A DNA stretch of 64,000 nt from Elstera cyanobacteriorum (GTDB lineage Bacteria; Pseudomonadota; Alphaproteobacteria; Elsterales; Elsteraceae), in the NCBI RefSeq assembly GCF_002251735.1, contig NZ_NOXS01000025.1, positions 59,557-123,556 of the forward strand. The letters run 5' to 3'. A program made the position numbers and the translations under genes. Shown one piece after another: positions 8,989-16,249 of the stretch (position 1 is the first letter of the stretch; every line of letters starts with the position of its first letter). Under the pieces are notes generated by a model. That model was not told where the DNA came from. It saw only the letters and a program-made list of their open reading frames with translations, and searched no databases.

Positions 8989-9948
8989 ATGACGACTGAT
9001 ACCGCGCTTGCCCTTTGGTACGTTTCACCCGGCCTACTGGATGCCCGCCCGGCGGTATTGGGGACCGGGAATTTACGCCTTCGCACACTTTATTCGGGCG
9101 TCAGTCGCGGCACCGAGCGGTTGGTGCTAACCGGGCAGGTCCCGGCTTCGGAATCCGACCGGATGCGCGGTCCGGCGCAGGAGGGCGATTTCCCGTTTCC
9201 GGTCAAATACGGCTATTGCTGCGTGGCCGAGGTAACCGAGGGGCCGGATGATTGGCTGGGGCAGCGGGTGTTTACCCTGCATCCCCATCAGACCGTGTTC
9301 CGGGCCGATGCGACCGCCGTAACGCCTCTGCCCCCTGGGCTGCCCCCCGCCCGCGCGGTGTTGGCGGCCAATATGGAAACGGCGTTGAACGCCCTGTGGG
9401 ACTCCGGCGCTGGACCGGCGGACCGTATTGCCGTGGTCGGCGGCGGCTCGGTAGGGCTGTTGGTCGCAGCCCTGGCCACCGGGCTGCCGGGGGCGCTGGT
9501 GAGCCTGATCGATCCCGACCCGGCGCGGCAGGCGCTGGCGGCGCGTTTTGGCGTTTCTCAGGCGGCGATACCGGACGCCGATGTCGTCTTCCACGCCTCT
9601 GGCTCCCCCGCCGGGCTGCAAACCGCGCTTGACTGTGCCGGGATGGAAGCCGCGATTATCGAGCTAAGCTGGTACGGCACAAAGCCGGTAACGGTAAGCC
9701 TGGGCGGGGCGTTTCATGCGAAGCGCCTGCGCCTGATCGGCTCGCAGGTCGGGCAGGTGGCGCCCAGTCGTCGCCCACGCTGGAGCTATGGGCGGCGGCT
9801 GGCGGCGGCGCTCGATTTATTGAAGGACGACCGCTTTGATGCGCTGCTGTCCGATCCAATTCCCTTCGCCGAGGCATCCAACCGCTTGCCTGCGCTGTTA
9901 TCGGAAGGGGCGTCGGCGCTGATGCCCCTGATCGTCTATCCCACTTAA
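8989..9948 (+). CDS. MDR-family (zinc-type alcohol) dehydrogenase, zinc sites absent
   Basis: A 319-residue medium-chain dehydrogenase/reductase. The catalytic half (about 1-125) lacks the cysteine cluster of structural zinc and the usual GHE zinc motif, having SGVSRGTERLVLTG and a KYGYCCVAEV segment instead. The Rossmann half (about 138-250) has VVGGGSVGLLVAALA for NAD(P) binding. It resembles dehydrogenases found beside PTPS-like genes in alphaproteobacteria. ATG 8989 is preferred to GTG 8983. It leads a tight run: 13 bp to the PTPS-like gene, whose two followers overlap by 4 bp each. The substrate is unknown; a pterin- or pyrimidine-linked side chain is a guess from context. Confidence 0.8.
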   Translation: MTTDTALALWYVSPGLLDARPAVLGTGNLRLRTLYSGVSRGTERLVLTGQVPASESDRMRGPAQEGDFPFPVKYGYCCVAEVTEGPDDWLGQRVFTLHPHQTVFRADATAVTPLPPGLPPARAVLAANMETALNALWDSGAGPADRIAVVGGGSVGLLVAALATGLPGALVSLIDPDPARQALAARFGVSQAAIPDADVVFHASGSPAGLQTALDCAGMEAAIIELSWYGTKPVTVSLGGAFHAKRLRLIGSQVGQVAPSRRPRWSYGRRLAAALDLLKDDRFDALLSDPIPFAEASNRLPALLSEGASALMPLIVYPT

Positions 9949-9961
9949 GGAAACTGCTTGC

Positions 9962-10363
9962 ATGTATGCCCTTGAAGTTCGCGACCATATTATGATTGCC
10001 CATAGTTTGCCGCGCCCAGTTTTCGGCCCCGCGCAGGGGCTGCATGGTGCGACCTATATCGTCGATGTTGCCTTTTTCCGCGAGACCCTCGACCCCGATA
10101 ATCTGGTGGTCGATATCGGCCTCGCGTCCGATGCGCTGAAGAAACTGCTGGCGCCGCTGAACTATCAGAACCTCGATACTGTTCCGGCGCTGGCGGGGCA
10201 GATCACCACGACCGAATTTCTCGCCCGGTTCATTTTCGATGGGATGGCCGCCGCAGTCAAAGCGGGGGATTTGGGGCCGCATGCGGCGGGTCTCGCGAAG
10301 CTGCGGGTGACGCTGGAAGAATCCCATGTCGCCCGGGCTTCTTTCGAAGGGGCGCTGGCGTGA
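9962..10363 (+). CDS. PTPS/QueD-family protein lacking catalytic and zinc residues
   Basis: A 133-residue T-fold protein aligned by eye to 6-pyruvoyl-tetrahydropterin synthase / 6-carboxy-tetrahydropterin synthase. Two of the three zinc histidines are kept (H14, H28), but the third (the second His of the usual LHGH) is A30. The protein has no cysteine at all, so the catalytic Cys is missing, and the Asp-His pair of the usual DHHYLN is NYQNLD here. The substrate-binding Glu residues (TTTE at about 82-85 and LEES at 118-121) remain. A standard QueD reaction is therefore unlikely; a related lyase, an epimerase or a pterin-binding role is possible. It overlaps the next gene by 4 bp. Confidence 0.85.
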   Translation: MYALEVRDHIMIAHSLPRPVFGPAQGLHGATYIVDVAFFRETLDPDNLVVDIGLASDALKKLLAPLNYQNLDTVPALAGQITTTEFLARFIFDGMAAAVKAGDLGPHAAGLAKLRVTLEESHVARASFEGALA

Positions 10364-11379
10364 GGGCTGTTTTCGTCTATCCCGGCGCGCTCGACCAGCC
10401 GACCGGCGGCTATCGTTACGATGCGGCGCTGTTGGCGGAATGGGCAGCGGCGGGGATCACGGTACAGGCAATCAGCCTACCGGGGGCCTATCCCCAGCCG
10501 ACGCCGGACGATCTGGCGGTGGCGGAAGCGCTTTTGGCGCCCGTTCCGCCCAATGTGCCGATTCTTATTGATGGCTTGGCCTTCGCCGTTTTACCGGGCG
10601 AGTGGCTCGACCGATTGGGCAAGCGTTGGCAGGCGCTGGTGCATCACCCCCTTAGTCTGGAAACCGGGATCGATCCTGCGCTAGCTGCCACCTTCGAGGC
10701 CAGCGAAACCCAGGCCCTCCGCCGGGCCGAGCGGGTTGTGGTAACCAGCCGCGCTACCGGGGAGACGCTCACCGCCCGCTTTGGCGTTCCTGCCGAAAAA
10801 CTCCTGCTGGCGCCGCCGGGTGTCCGCCGCTACGCGCGCGGCGTAGCGCAGGTGCCGCCGATGATCCTGACCGTTGGGGCGATCAGCCCGCGGAAGAATT
10901 TCGATGGGTTGGTGGCCGCCCTGGCGACGATCACCGATCTTGCTTGGATGGCGACCATCGTCGGCTCGGACCAACATTCGCCGGAAACCGGCGCGGCCTT
11001 GCGGCAGCAGATCGATGGGTTAGGGCTGGCGGGGCGCATTCGCCTGACGGGGGCCTTGACCGGCGCCGACCTCGATCAAGCCTATGCCGAGGCGAGCTTT
11101 TATGCCCATGCCGCCCATTACGAAGGCTTCGGCATGGCGCTAGCGGATGCCCTGGCCTCCGGTCTGCCCACGGTCGCCTCGGTCGGCGGGGCGGTGGGCG
11201 ATTGGCTGCCGGACGGGGCGGCGATCAAAGTGCCGCCGACCGCCGAAGCCCTCGCGGAAGGGTTGCGTCGCCTGCTGACCGATCCCGAGGCGGCACAGCG
11301 TCTCTCGGCGCGCGCTGCCGGTATACCCTTTCCCACCTGGGCGGGCAGCGCCGCTGCGGTGGCGAGTCTCTGGTCATGA
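10360..11379 (+). CDS. GT4-type glycosyltransferase
   Basis: A 339-residue GT-B fold retaining glycosyltransferase. The N-terminal half begins MRAVFVYPG with TGGYRYD. The C-terminal nucleotide-sugar half carries ILTVGAISPRKNFDGLVAAL (about 168-190), RIRLTGALTGADLDQAYAEASFYAHAAHYEGFGMALADALASG (E-x7-E type, about 227-270) and PTVASVGGAVGDWL. The start is GTG 10360 within the stop of the PTPS-like gene, and the stop overlaps the methyltransferase ATG. The acceptor is not known; the neighbours suggest glycosylation of a small heterocycle rather than of LPS, but that is inference. Confidence 0.85.
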   Translation: MRAVFVYPGALDQPTGGYRYDAALLAEWAAAGITVQAISLPGAYPQPTPDDLAVAEALLAPVPPNVPILIDGLAFAVLPGEWLDRLGKRWQALVHHPLSLETGIDPALAATFEASETQALRRAERVVVTSRATGETLTARFGVPAEKLLLAPPGVRRYARGVAQVPPMILTVGAISPRKNFDGLVAALATITDLAWMATIVGSDQHSPETGAALRQQIDGLGLAGRIRLTGALTGADLDQAYAEASFYAHAAHYEGFGMALADALASGLPTVASVGGAVGDWLPDGAAIKVPPTAEALAEGLRRLLTDPEAAQRLSARAAGIPFPTWAGSAAAVASLWS

Positions 11380-12143
11380 GCGGCTTTTCGGCGGAATGGC
11401 TTGCCCTGCGCGCCCCGGCCGATACGGCAGCGCGCGATGCGGGCCTGTTGCGGGCGGCGGCGGACCTCGCCCCAGCACGGGTCATGGACCTTGGGTGCGG
11501 CACCGGGGCGATGCTGGCCACGCTTCAGCCGCTGTTACCCCGCCCGGCGGCCTGGGTGCTGGTCGATGGTGATGTTGGGTTGCTCGATCAAGCGGCACAG
11601 CGCGCCGCCGCCCTTGGGGTAGTCGCCACGCCCCAGGCGTGCGACCTGCTCGCAACCCCGCTTCCGGCAGCGGCGGCGGATTTGGTGACGGCGACGGCAC
11701 TCTTCGATCTTGTCTCGGCCGACTGGCTGGACCGGTTTCTCGACGCGCTCTCCGCCCGGCGGTTACCGCTCTATGCCGCGCTTTCCTACGATGGGGGAAT
11801 GGCGTGGAGGCCCCCGCACCCGCTCGACGGGGCGGTAACGGCGGCCTTCAACCGCCATCAACGCGGACCGAAGGGCTTTGGTGGCCCGGCGCTGGGGCCA
11901 GAGGCACCGGCGGCGCTGGTTGCCGGGCTAGAGGCGCGCGGCTATCGCGTGACGGTCGCCGATAGCCCCTGGCAGGTCGGGGCCGATCAGCCCGCTTTTA
12001 CAGCGGCTTTGCTCGACGGAATCGCGGCGGCAGTGGCGGAGCAAGGTTCCATGCCAACGATTGCGGACTGGTTAGCCGCCCGCCGCGCCGCGACCCATCA
12101 TACCGAGGTTGGGCATCGTGATCTGTTGGCCGTTCCGCTTTAG
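11376..12143 (+). CDS. Class I SAM-dependent methyltransferase
   Basis: A 255-residue Rossmann-fold methyltransferase. Motif I is VMDLGCGTGAML (about residues 36-47), an acidic end of beta-2 follows (VLVDGDVGLL, about 61-70), and the CDLLATPLP segment gives the motif II region. The frame extends back to 10944, but the extension only shadows the glycosyltransferase; ATG 11376 overlaps that gene's stop as ATGA. It ends 4 bp inside the convergent cytochrome b561 gene. Being translationally coupled to the dehydrogenase/PTPS/GT run, it probably methylates the same product. Confidence 0.85.
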   Translation: MSGFSAEWLALRAPADTAARDAGLLRAAADLAPARVMDLGCGTGAMLATLQPLLPRPAAWVLVDGDVGLLDQAAQRAAALGVVATPQACDLLATPLPAAAADLVTATALFDLVSADWLDRFLDALSARRLPLYAALSYDGGMAWRPPHPLDGAVTAAFNRHQRGPKGFGGPALGPEAPAALVAGLEARGYRVTVADSPWQVGADQPAFTAALLDGIAAAVAEQGSMPTIADWLAARRAATHHTEVGHRDLLAVPL

Positions 12144-12667
12144 AGCGGCCACATCCGCCGCATCAGCCCATCCTTTAGAAAAACCTGATGGTAGATCACC
12201 CCGGCCACATGGGCGCCGATCAAACCGATCAGGGTGAAACCGAGGAAGACGTGGACGGAGAATATCCCCTCGGCCAGCGGCTTATTCTCTGCCGCCAGGC
12301 TTGGCAGCGTTGTCAGCCCGAAGAAGATCACCGGGGCGCCATAGGCCGAACTGCCGACCCAGCCGAGCACGGGCAAGGCGACCAAGGCCGCATAAAACCC
12401 AAGATGGACGGCATGGACGACCCGGTGTTGCAGTGGGGTCATCCCGGGGGCTGGGGGCGGTAACGGACCGCGAAACCGCAGCCAGAGCCGCAAGATGATC
12501 AGCCCCAGCGCCAGCAGCCCGAACGACCGATGCAGGTCGAACAATTGGTTCATCAGCGATCCGGGCGGAACCCGGCTCATCGCCAGGCCGAGGAGAAGGG
12601 TGACGAGGATAAGCGCCGCCATCAGCCAATGGAGCAATCGAAGTGCGCGGGGGTAGCGGTCGGTCAT
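12140..12667 (-). CDS. Cytochrome b561
   Basis: A 175-residue four-helix membrane cytochrome b. Helices lie at about 8-30, 45-65, 85-107 and 135-160. Histidines suited to bind two hemes are visible in LLHW (about 11), LHRSFG (about 46), VVHAVHLGFY (about 85) and SVHVFLGF/GAHVAGVIYH (about 137-160). Such proteins move electrons between quinone or periplasmic donors and partner enzymes. ATG 12667 overlaps the stop of the RibD-like reductase (TGA at 12666-12664), so the two are co-translated. This ties it to the pterin/pyrimidine cluster rather than to a catalase or YceI partner. The frame is open to 12694 but the coupled start fits better. Confidence 0.88.
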   Translation of the reverse strand: MTDRYPRALRLLHWLMAALILVTLLLGLAMSRVPPGSLMNQLFDLHRSFGLLALGLIILRLWLRFRGPLPPPAPGMTPLQHRVVHAVHLGFYAALVALPVLGWVGSSAYGAPVIFFGLTTLPSLAAENKPLAEGIFSVHVFLGFTLIGLIGAHVAGVIYHQVFLKDGLMRRMWPL

Positions 12668-13446
12668 TCCGGGTCTCCCTTCGGGAAGGCGCAATCGACG
12701 ACGATATCGCCGCCGCAGAGCGGGTAACAGCGGGTCACCGGGCGCAGGGCGCCGTCGAGCCGATCAATCGGCGGTAAGGAGAGGCCCGGCAGGCCCGAAC
12801 CGATAATCAAGGGCCCCATCAGCAGGTGCAAGCGGTCGAGCGCCCCGGCGGCAAGAAAATGCGAAATTGTCGTCGCCCCACCCTCGACCAACACACGGGT
12901 TAGTCCCGCAGCCCTTAGGGTTTCCAGCAGGATCGACGGCGGCAGCGCCTCGCCCGCAGCACCGGGGAGTGGGAGGATTTCCACCCCCGCTGGGCGGGGA
13001 TGGTTGCCCCGTTGCAGCACGATCCGCCGCCCGGGCGTATGCCAGAGGCGGGCAGAATTGGGCACGCGGCCATTGGGGTCCAGCACAACCCGGGCGGGTT
13101 GCGGGCCGGGCACATGGCGAACCGTCAGCAAGGGATCGTCGGCAATCACCGTGCCCGCCCCGACCAGCACGGCATCGACCAGGGCGCGCAGGCAGTGGAG
13201 ATGGGTCAGCGCCGCCGATCCATTGATGTAATGGGAGTGGCCGGTCCGGGTGGCGATACGCCCATCGAGCGACTGCCCCAACTGCCCGATCACCAGCGGC
13301 GCGGTGCCGAGCAGCGGGTCAAAAATCGCCGAGAAGGGGCAACCCGGCTCCGGTGCGAGCGCGCGGGTGCGGGCATGCCGGTCGAGCAGCGCGTGCCAGC
13401 GCTCCAGCGGAAACTCGATCTCGGCGGCGGCGGTAAGGGCGACCAT
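12664..13446 (-). CDS. RibD C-terminal-type reductase
   Basis: A 260-residue protein with the DHFR-like reductase domain of RibD (about 50-255), without the deaminase domain. Recognisable parts are IGQLGQSLDGRIAT, LRALVDAVLVGAGTVIADDPLLTVR, RVVLDPNGRVP and LVEGGATTISHFLAAG. In riboflavin synthesis this domain reduces the ribosylamino side chain of a GTP-derived pyrimidine with NADPH. The first 50 residues are an extra segment of unknown role. It is divergent from cobD and overlaps the downstream cytochrome b561 start. Together with the convergent PTPS-like, GT and methyltransferase genes it suggests a GTP-derived specialised pathway; a stray riboflavin gene is the alternative. Confidence 0.88.
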   Translation of the reverse strand: MVALTAAAEIEFPLERWHALLDRHARTRALAPEPGCPFSAIFDPLLGTAPLVIGQLGQSLDGRIATRTGHSHYINGSAALTHLHCLRALVDAVLVGAGTVIADDPLLTVRHVPGPQPARVVLDPNGRVPNSARLWHTPGRRIVLQRGNHPRPAGVEILPLPGAAGEALPPSILLETLRAAGLTRVLVEGGATTISHFLAAGALDRLHLLMGPLIIGSGLPGLSLPPIDRLDGALRPVTRCYPLCGGDIVVDCAFPKGDPE

Positions 13447-13515
13447 GCAATGGACCTAGGGTTCCCGGAATAAAAGACCAGTGCGGCGGACCGGGCAGGG
13501 CGGTAAGGTCGCGCC

Positions 13516-14472
13516 ATGCTCGGGCCGATTTCTTCCCCCATTATACTCGCTGCCGCGCTTTTAGATGCAGTGATTGGCGATCCGCCGATCGTTTGGCGCC
13601 GGGTGCCGCATCCGGTCGTTTGGGTCGGGCGGATGATCACCCTGACCGAAGCGCGTTTGAACCGGGGTGGCTCCGCCCGGCGGCGGGCGCTCGGGCTTCT
13701 AGCGCTGGCGCTATGGCTCTCGGTTGGCGTCGGGTCAAGCCTGGGGTTGTTGGCCATCGTGCCGGAAGGGGCGGCGGTTGCGCTTACTCTTCTCGGTGGG
13801 GCTGTGCTCTTGGCGCAAAAGAGCTTGGCGGATCATGTGCTTGCCGTTGCTAGGGGGCTGGAGGTGTCTCTCGCCGACGGTCGGCAGGCGGTTTCAATGA
13901 TCGTCGGGCGCGATCCCGAGGTTTTGGACGCGGCGGCGGTGGCGCGGGCGGCGATCGAGTCGGCGGCAGAGAATTTTTCTGATGGGTTCGTTGCGCCGCT
14001 GTTCTGGTTCGCCCTGTTCGGGCTGCCGGGGATCGTTGGCTATAAGATCATCAATACCGCCGATAGTATGGTGGGGCATCGCACCGCCCGTTACGCTGCC
14101 TTTGGCTGGGCCTCCGCCCGGCTGGACGATCTCGTGAACCTGCTTCCAGCGCGGCTTGCGGGGGCGGCGATCGCGGGGGCGGCTTTTTTTCTAAGGCATG
14201 ACGGGCGGCAGGCGCTGCGGGCGATGGCGCGCGATGCGGGGCATCACCGCTCCCCCAATGCCGGGTGGCCGGAAGCGGCGATGGCGGGCGCGCTTGGCTT
14301 GGCGCTGGCCGGGCCGCGCCGTTATGGGGCGGAGATCGTCGAGGATGGGTGGATGAACGATGGGGGGCGGGCAGCGGCAACGGCGGGCGATATTCGCGCT
14401 GCCGTGCGCCTGATGCGCGGTGCGGCGGTTTTGGCGGTGCTGCTGGCGGCAGGGCTTCGGGTGCTGGTTTAA
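13516..14472 (+). CDS. cobD: Adenosylcobinamide-phosphate synthase
   Basis: A 318-residue integral membrane protein of the CobD/CbiB family. It joins adenosylcobyric acid to (R)-1-amino-2-propanol phosphate late in cobalamin synthesis. Family features: DAVIGDPPIVWRRVPHPVVWVGRMI at the N-terminus, AIESAAENFSDGFVAPLFWF (about 153-172), YKIINTADSMVGHRTARYAAFGWASARLDDL (about 176-206) and HRSPNAGWPEAAMAGALG (about 246-263). It converges with 4-bp overlap on cobC, whose product supplies the aminopropanol phosphate, so the two act in one step of the pathway. Confidence 0.95.
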   Translation: MLGPISSPIILAAALLDAVIGDPPIVWRRVPHPVVWVGRMITLTEARLNRGGSARRRALGLLALALWLSVGVGSSLGLLAIVPEGAAVALTLLGGAVLLAQKSLADHVLAVARGLEVSLADGRQAVSMIVGRDPEVLDAAAVARAAIESAAENFSDGFVAPLFWFALFGLPGIVGYKIINTADSMVGHRTARYAAFGWASARLDDLVNLLPARLAGAAIAGAAFFLRHDGRQALRAMARDAGHHRSPNAGWPEAAMAGALGLALAGPRRYGAEIVEDGWMNDGGRAAATAGDIRAAVRLMRGAAVLAVLLAAGLRVLV

Positions 14473-15446
14473 CCCGCCCGCGCCGCCCAGAGGGCTTGAA
14501 TGAAGCGCCCGCGCACTTTCATTGACGGCGGCAGGCCGATGCGCAGCCAAGTCGGTTGCGCGGCGAAGGCGCGGACGAGAATGCCCTGCTGGCCCAGCCG
14601 GTCGGCGATGCGGTGCGCGTCCGGTGTTTCCACAAGACAGAAGAAATCCGTGCGCCCATGCAGCGGCAGGCCTGCGGTCGTCAGGCTTTCGGCCAGTTTG
14701 GCGCTTTCCCGGCGCAGACGGTTGCGGGTGATCGTGTGCCAAGTTTTATCCTGCAGTGCCTCGGTTCCCCAGTGTAGGGCCTGGGGGCCAAGGCTCCATG
14801 ATCCCAGCATCGCTTCCAACGGATCGGTAAACGTGGGATCGCCCCAAACGAAGCCCAGGCGCAGGCCCGCGAGACCGAAGAATTTGCCGAACGACCGCAG
14901 CCCGACGACGCCGGGCCTTTGAACCAGCGGGGCCGGGGCGGTATCGGCATAGGCCTCATCGACGACGATCAGCCGGTAGCGCCCGGCTAGGTCATCAAGG
15001 TCAAGACCGGGATAGGTCTCCCCTGTCGGATTATTCGGGCGGCAGAAGACCAGTACATCCGCGGCGGTTGGTTCCGGGGCCTCGGTGACCCGATGGCCCG
15101 CCGCTTCCCATCCGGCGCGATGCCCGCCGTAGGTTGGACCGAGCAGGCAGACATGGCCCGGCGGCAGCAAGCGCGGCAACAAGTGAATGGCGGCCTCGCT
15201 GCCCGGAACGGCGGCGAGGCCCGCATCGGGCGGCAGGGCATAGGCGCGGCGGGCGGCGGTCAGCAGGTTTTGCCGCTCGGCGGGCGTGGGCAGACGGGCC
15301 AACATCTCCTTCGGCAGTTTCGGCACTCGCCAGGGCCAGGGGTTGATCCCTGTCGAAAGATCGAGCCACGGGCCTTTCCAATCGGGCCAGCGGGCGTGGG
15401 CGGCGGCAATATCGCCGCCGTGGTACAGAAGCGCGGGCGGTAGCAT
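14469..15446 (-). CDS. cobC: Threonine-phosphate decarboxylase (cobalamin synthesis)
   Basis: A 325-residue PLP enzyme of aminotransferase fold type I, CobC/CobD(Salmonella) family. It decarboxylates L-threonine O-3-phosphate to the aminopropanol phosphate used by the convergent cobD product. Motifs: YHGGDI and DLSTGINPWPW near the N-terminus, CRPNNPTGE (about 155), VDEAYAD (about 181) and the PLP lysine in SFGKFFGLAGLRLGF (about 204-218). The frame is open to 15764, but that extension shadows the BtuF-like gene; ATG 15446 shares one base with that gene's stop, indicating coupling. Confidence 0.93.
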   Translation of the reverse strand: MLPPALLYHGGDIAAAHARWPDWKGPWLDLSTGINPWPWRVPKLPKEMLARLPTPAERQNLLTAARRAYALPPDAGLAAVPGSEAAIHLLPRLLPPGHVCLLGPTYGGHRAGWEAAGHRVTEAPEPTAADVLVFCRPNNPTGETYPGLDLDDLAGRYRLIVVDEAYADTAPAPLVQRPGVVGLRSFGKFFGLAGLRLGFVWGDPTFTDPLEAMLGSWSLGPQALHWGTEALQDKTWHTITRNRLRRESAKLAESLTTAGLPLHGRTDFFCLVETPDAHRIADRLGQQGILVRAFAAQPTWLRIGLPPSMKVRGRFIQALWAARAG

Positions 15447-16249
15447 TAGGAGGCCGCCAAGGCGCGGGCGGCGTCGGCGAGGCTCGGCCCGGCACAAATC
15501 CACGCAGCGGTCGGCACACGGCGGCGTTCGGCTGCCAGGGCGGCCAGGGCCGGATGAACGACGAGCGCTTGGGCGCGCGATGTGGCTTGGTTCATGTGCT
15601 CGTCGAGCACCAGCACATCGGGTTTGGCGGCGAGAACCGCTTCGACGGAGAGCGTGCCGCTGCGCGAGACGCCCAAGTCGCCCGCGAGATTGCGGAAGCC
15701 GACCGCTGCCAGGATTTCGCCGCTGATCGATTGCGGGCCGGACGTATAGCCATTCGGGCGCCAAACCAAGGCTGTGCGACCCATTCCACCGGAAGCCTGA
15801 GCGTCGGCGAGTTGGCGGGTAAGATCGGCGATCATCGCGTCGCCCGCCTCCGGCACCTCTAACCGGGCGGCGAGGGCGCGGATCATGGCGTGGGTCGCGG
15901 CAAGACTATCGGGGGCGGGCAGGCGATGCACGGCGATCCCCTGGCGCGCGACGATTTCCGCCGCCTTGCGCTCCCGGAAACTGCCCGCCACCACCAGATC
16001 GGGGCGATGGCGGATCACGTCTTCGGCACTGGGCATGACCACCGGCAGGCCGCGCGCTGTGCTCGCCGCCGCCGATAGGCTTGGGTCGGCGGCGAGGGGG
16101 GAGACGGCGGCAATCCGGTCGCGCGGCAGCAGCCCCAACACCAGTTGATCGGCACAAAGATTGGTCGAAATCACCCGCTGCGGCGGGGCGGCTTGGGCGG
16201 TTCCGCTTAGAACCGCCGCCAGCAGCAGACTAAGAACGAACTTTGACAT
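15446..16249 (-). CDS. BtuF-like periplasmic binding protein
   Basis: A 267-residue helical-backbone metal/cofactor binding protein. A Sec signal peptide covers residues 1-19 (MSKFVLSLLLAAVLSGTAQA). RVISTNLCADQLVLGLLP and RHRPDLVVAGSFRERKAAEIV are typical of BtuF and FepB-like proteins. The cobC/cobD neighbourhood supports a corrinoid ligand; iron-siderophore is the alternative. No permease or ATPase is beside it. ATG 16249 lies inside the end of phaC, overlapping by 20 bp on the same strand, an unusual join of unrelated functions. Its stop overlaps cobC. Confidence 0.82.
   Translation of the reverse strand: MSKFVLSLLLAAVLSGTAQAAPPQRVISTNLCADQLVLGLLPRDRIAAVSPLAADPSLSAAASTARGLPVVMPSAEDVIRHRPDLVVAGSFRERKAAEIVARQGIAVHRLPAPDSLAATHAMIRALAARLEVPEAGDAMIADLTRQLADAQASGGMGRTALVWRPNGYTSGPQSISGEILAAVGFRNLAGDLGVSRSGTLSVEAVLAAKPDVLVLDEHMNQATSRAQALVVHPALAALAAERRRVPTAAWICAGPSLADAARALAAS

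Noticed and set aside
9962..10363. Assignment as queuosine QueD
   Set aside because: Zinc and catalytic residues are missing and no queuosine genes are adjacent.
10944..11375. N-terminal extension of the methyltransferase frame
   Set aside because: It only reads the glycosyltransferase gene in another frame; ATG 11376 with a 4-bp overlap is the natural start.
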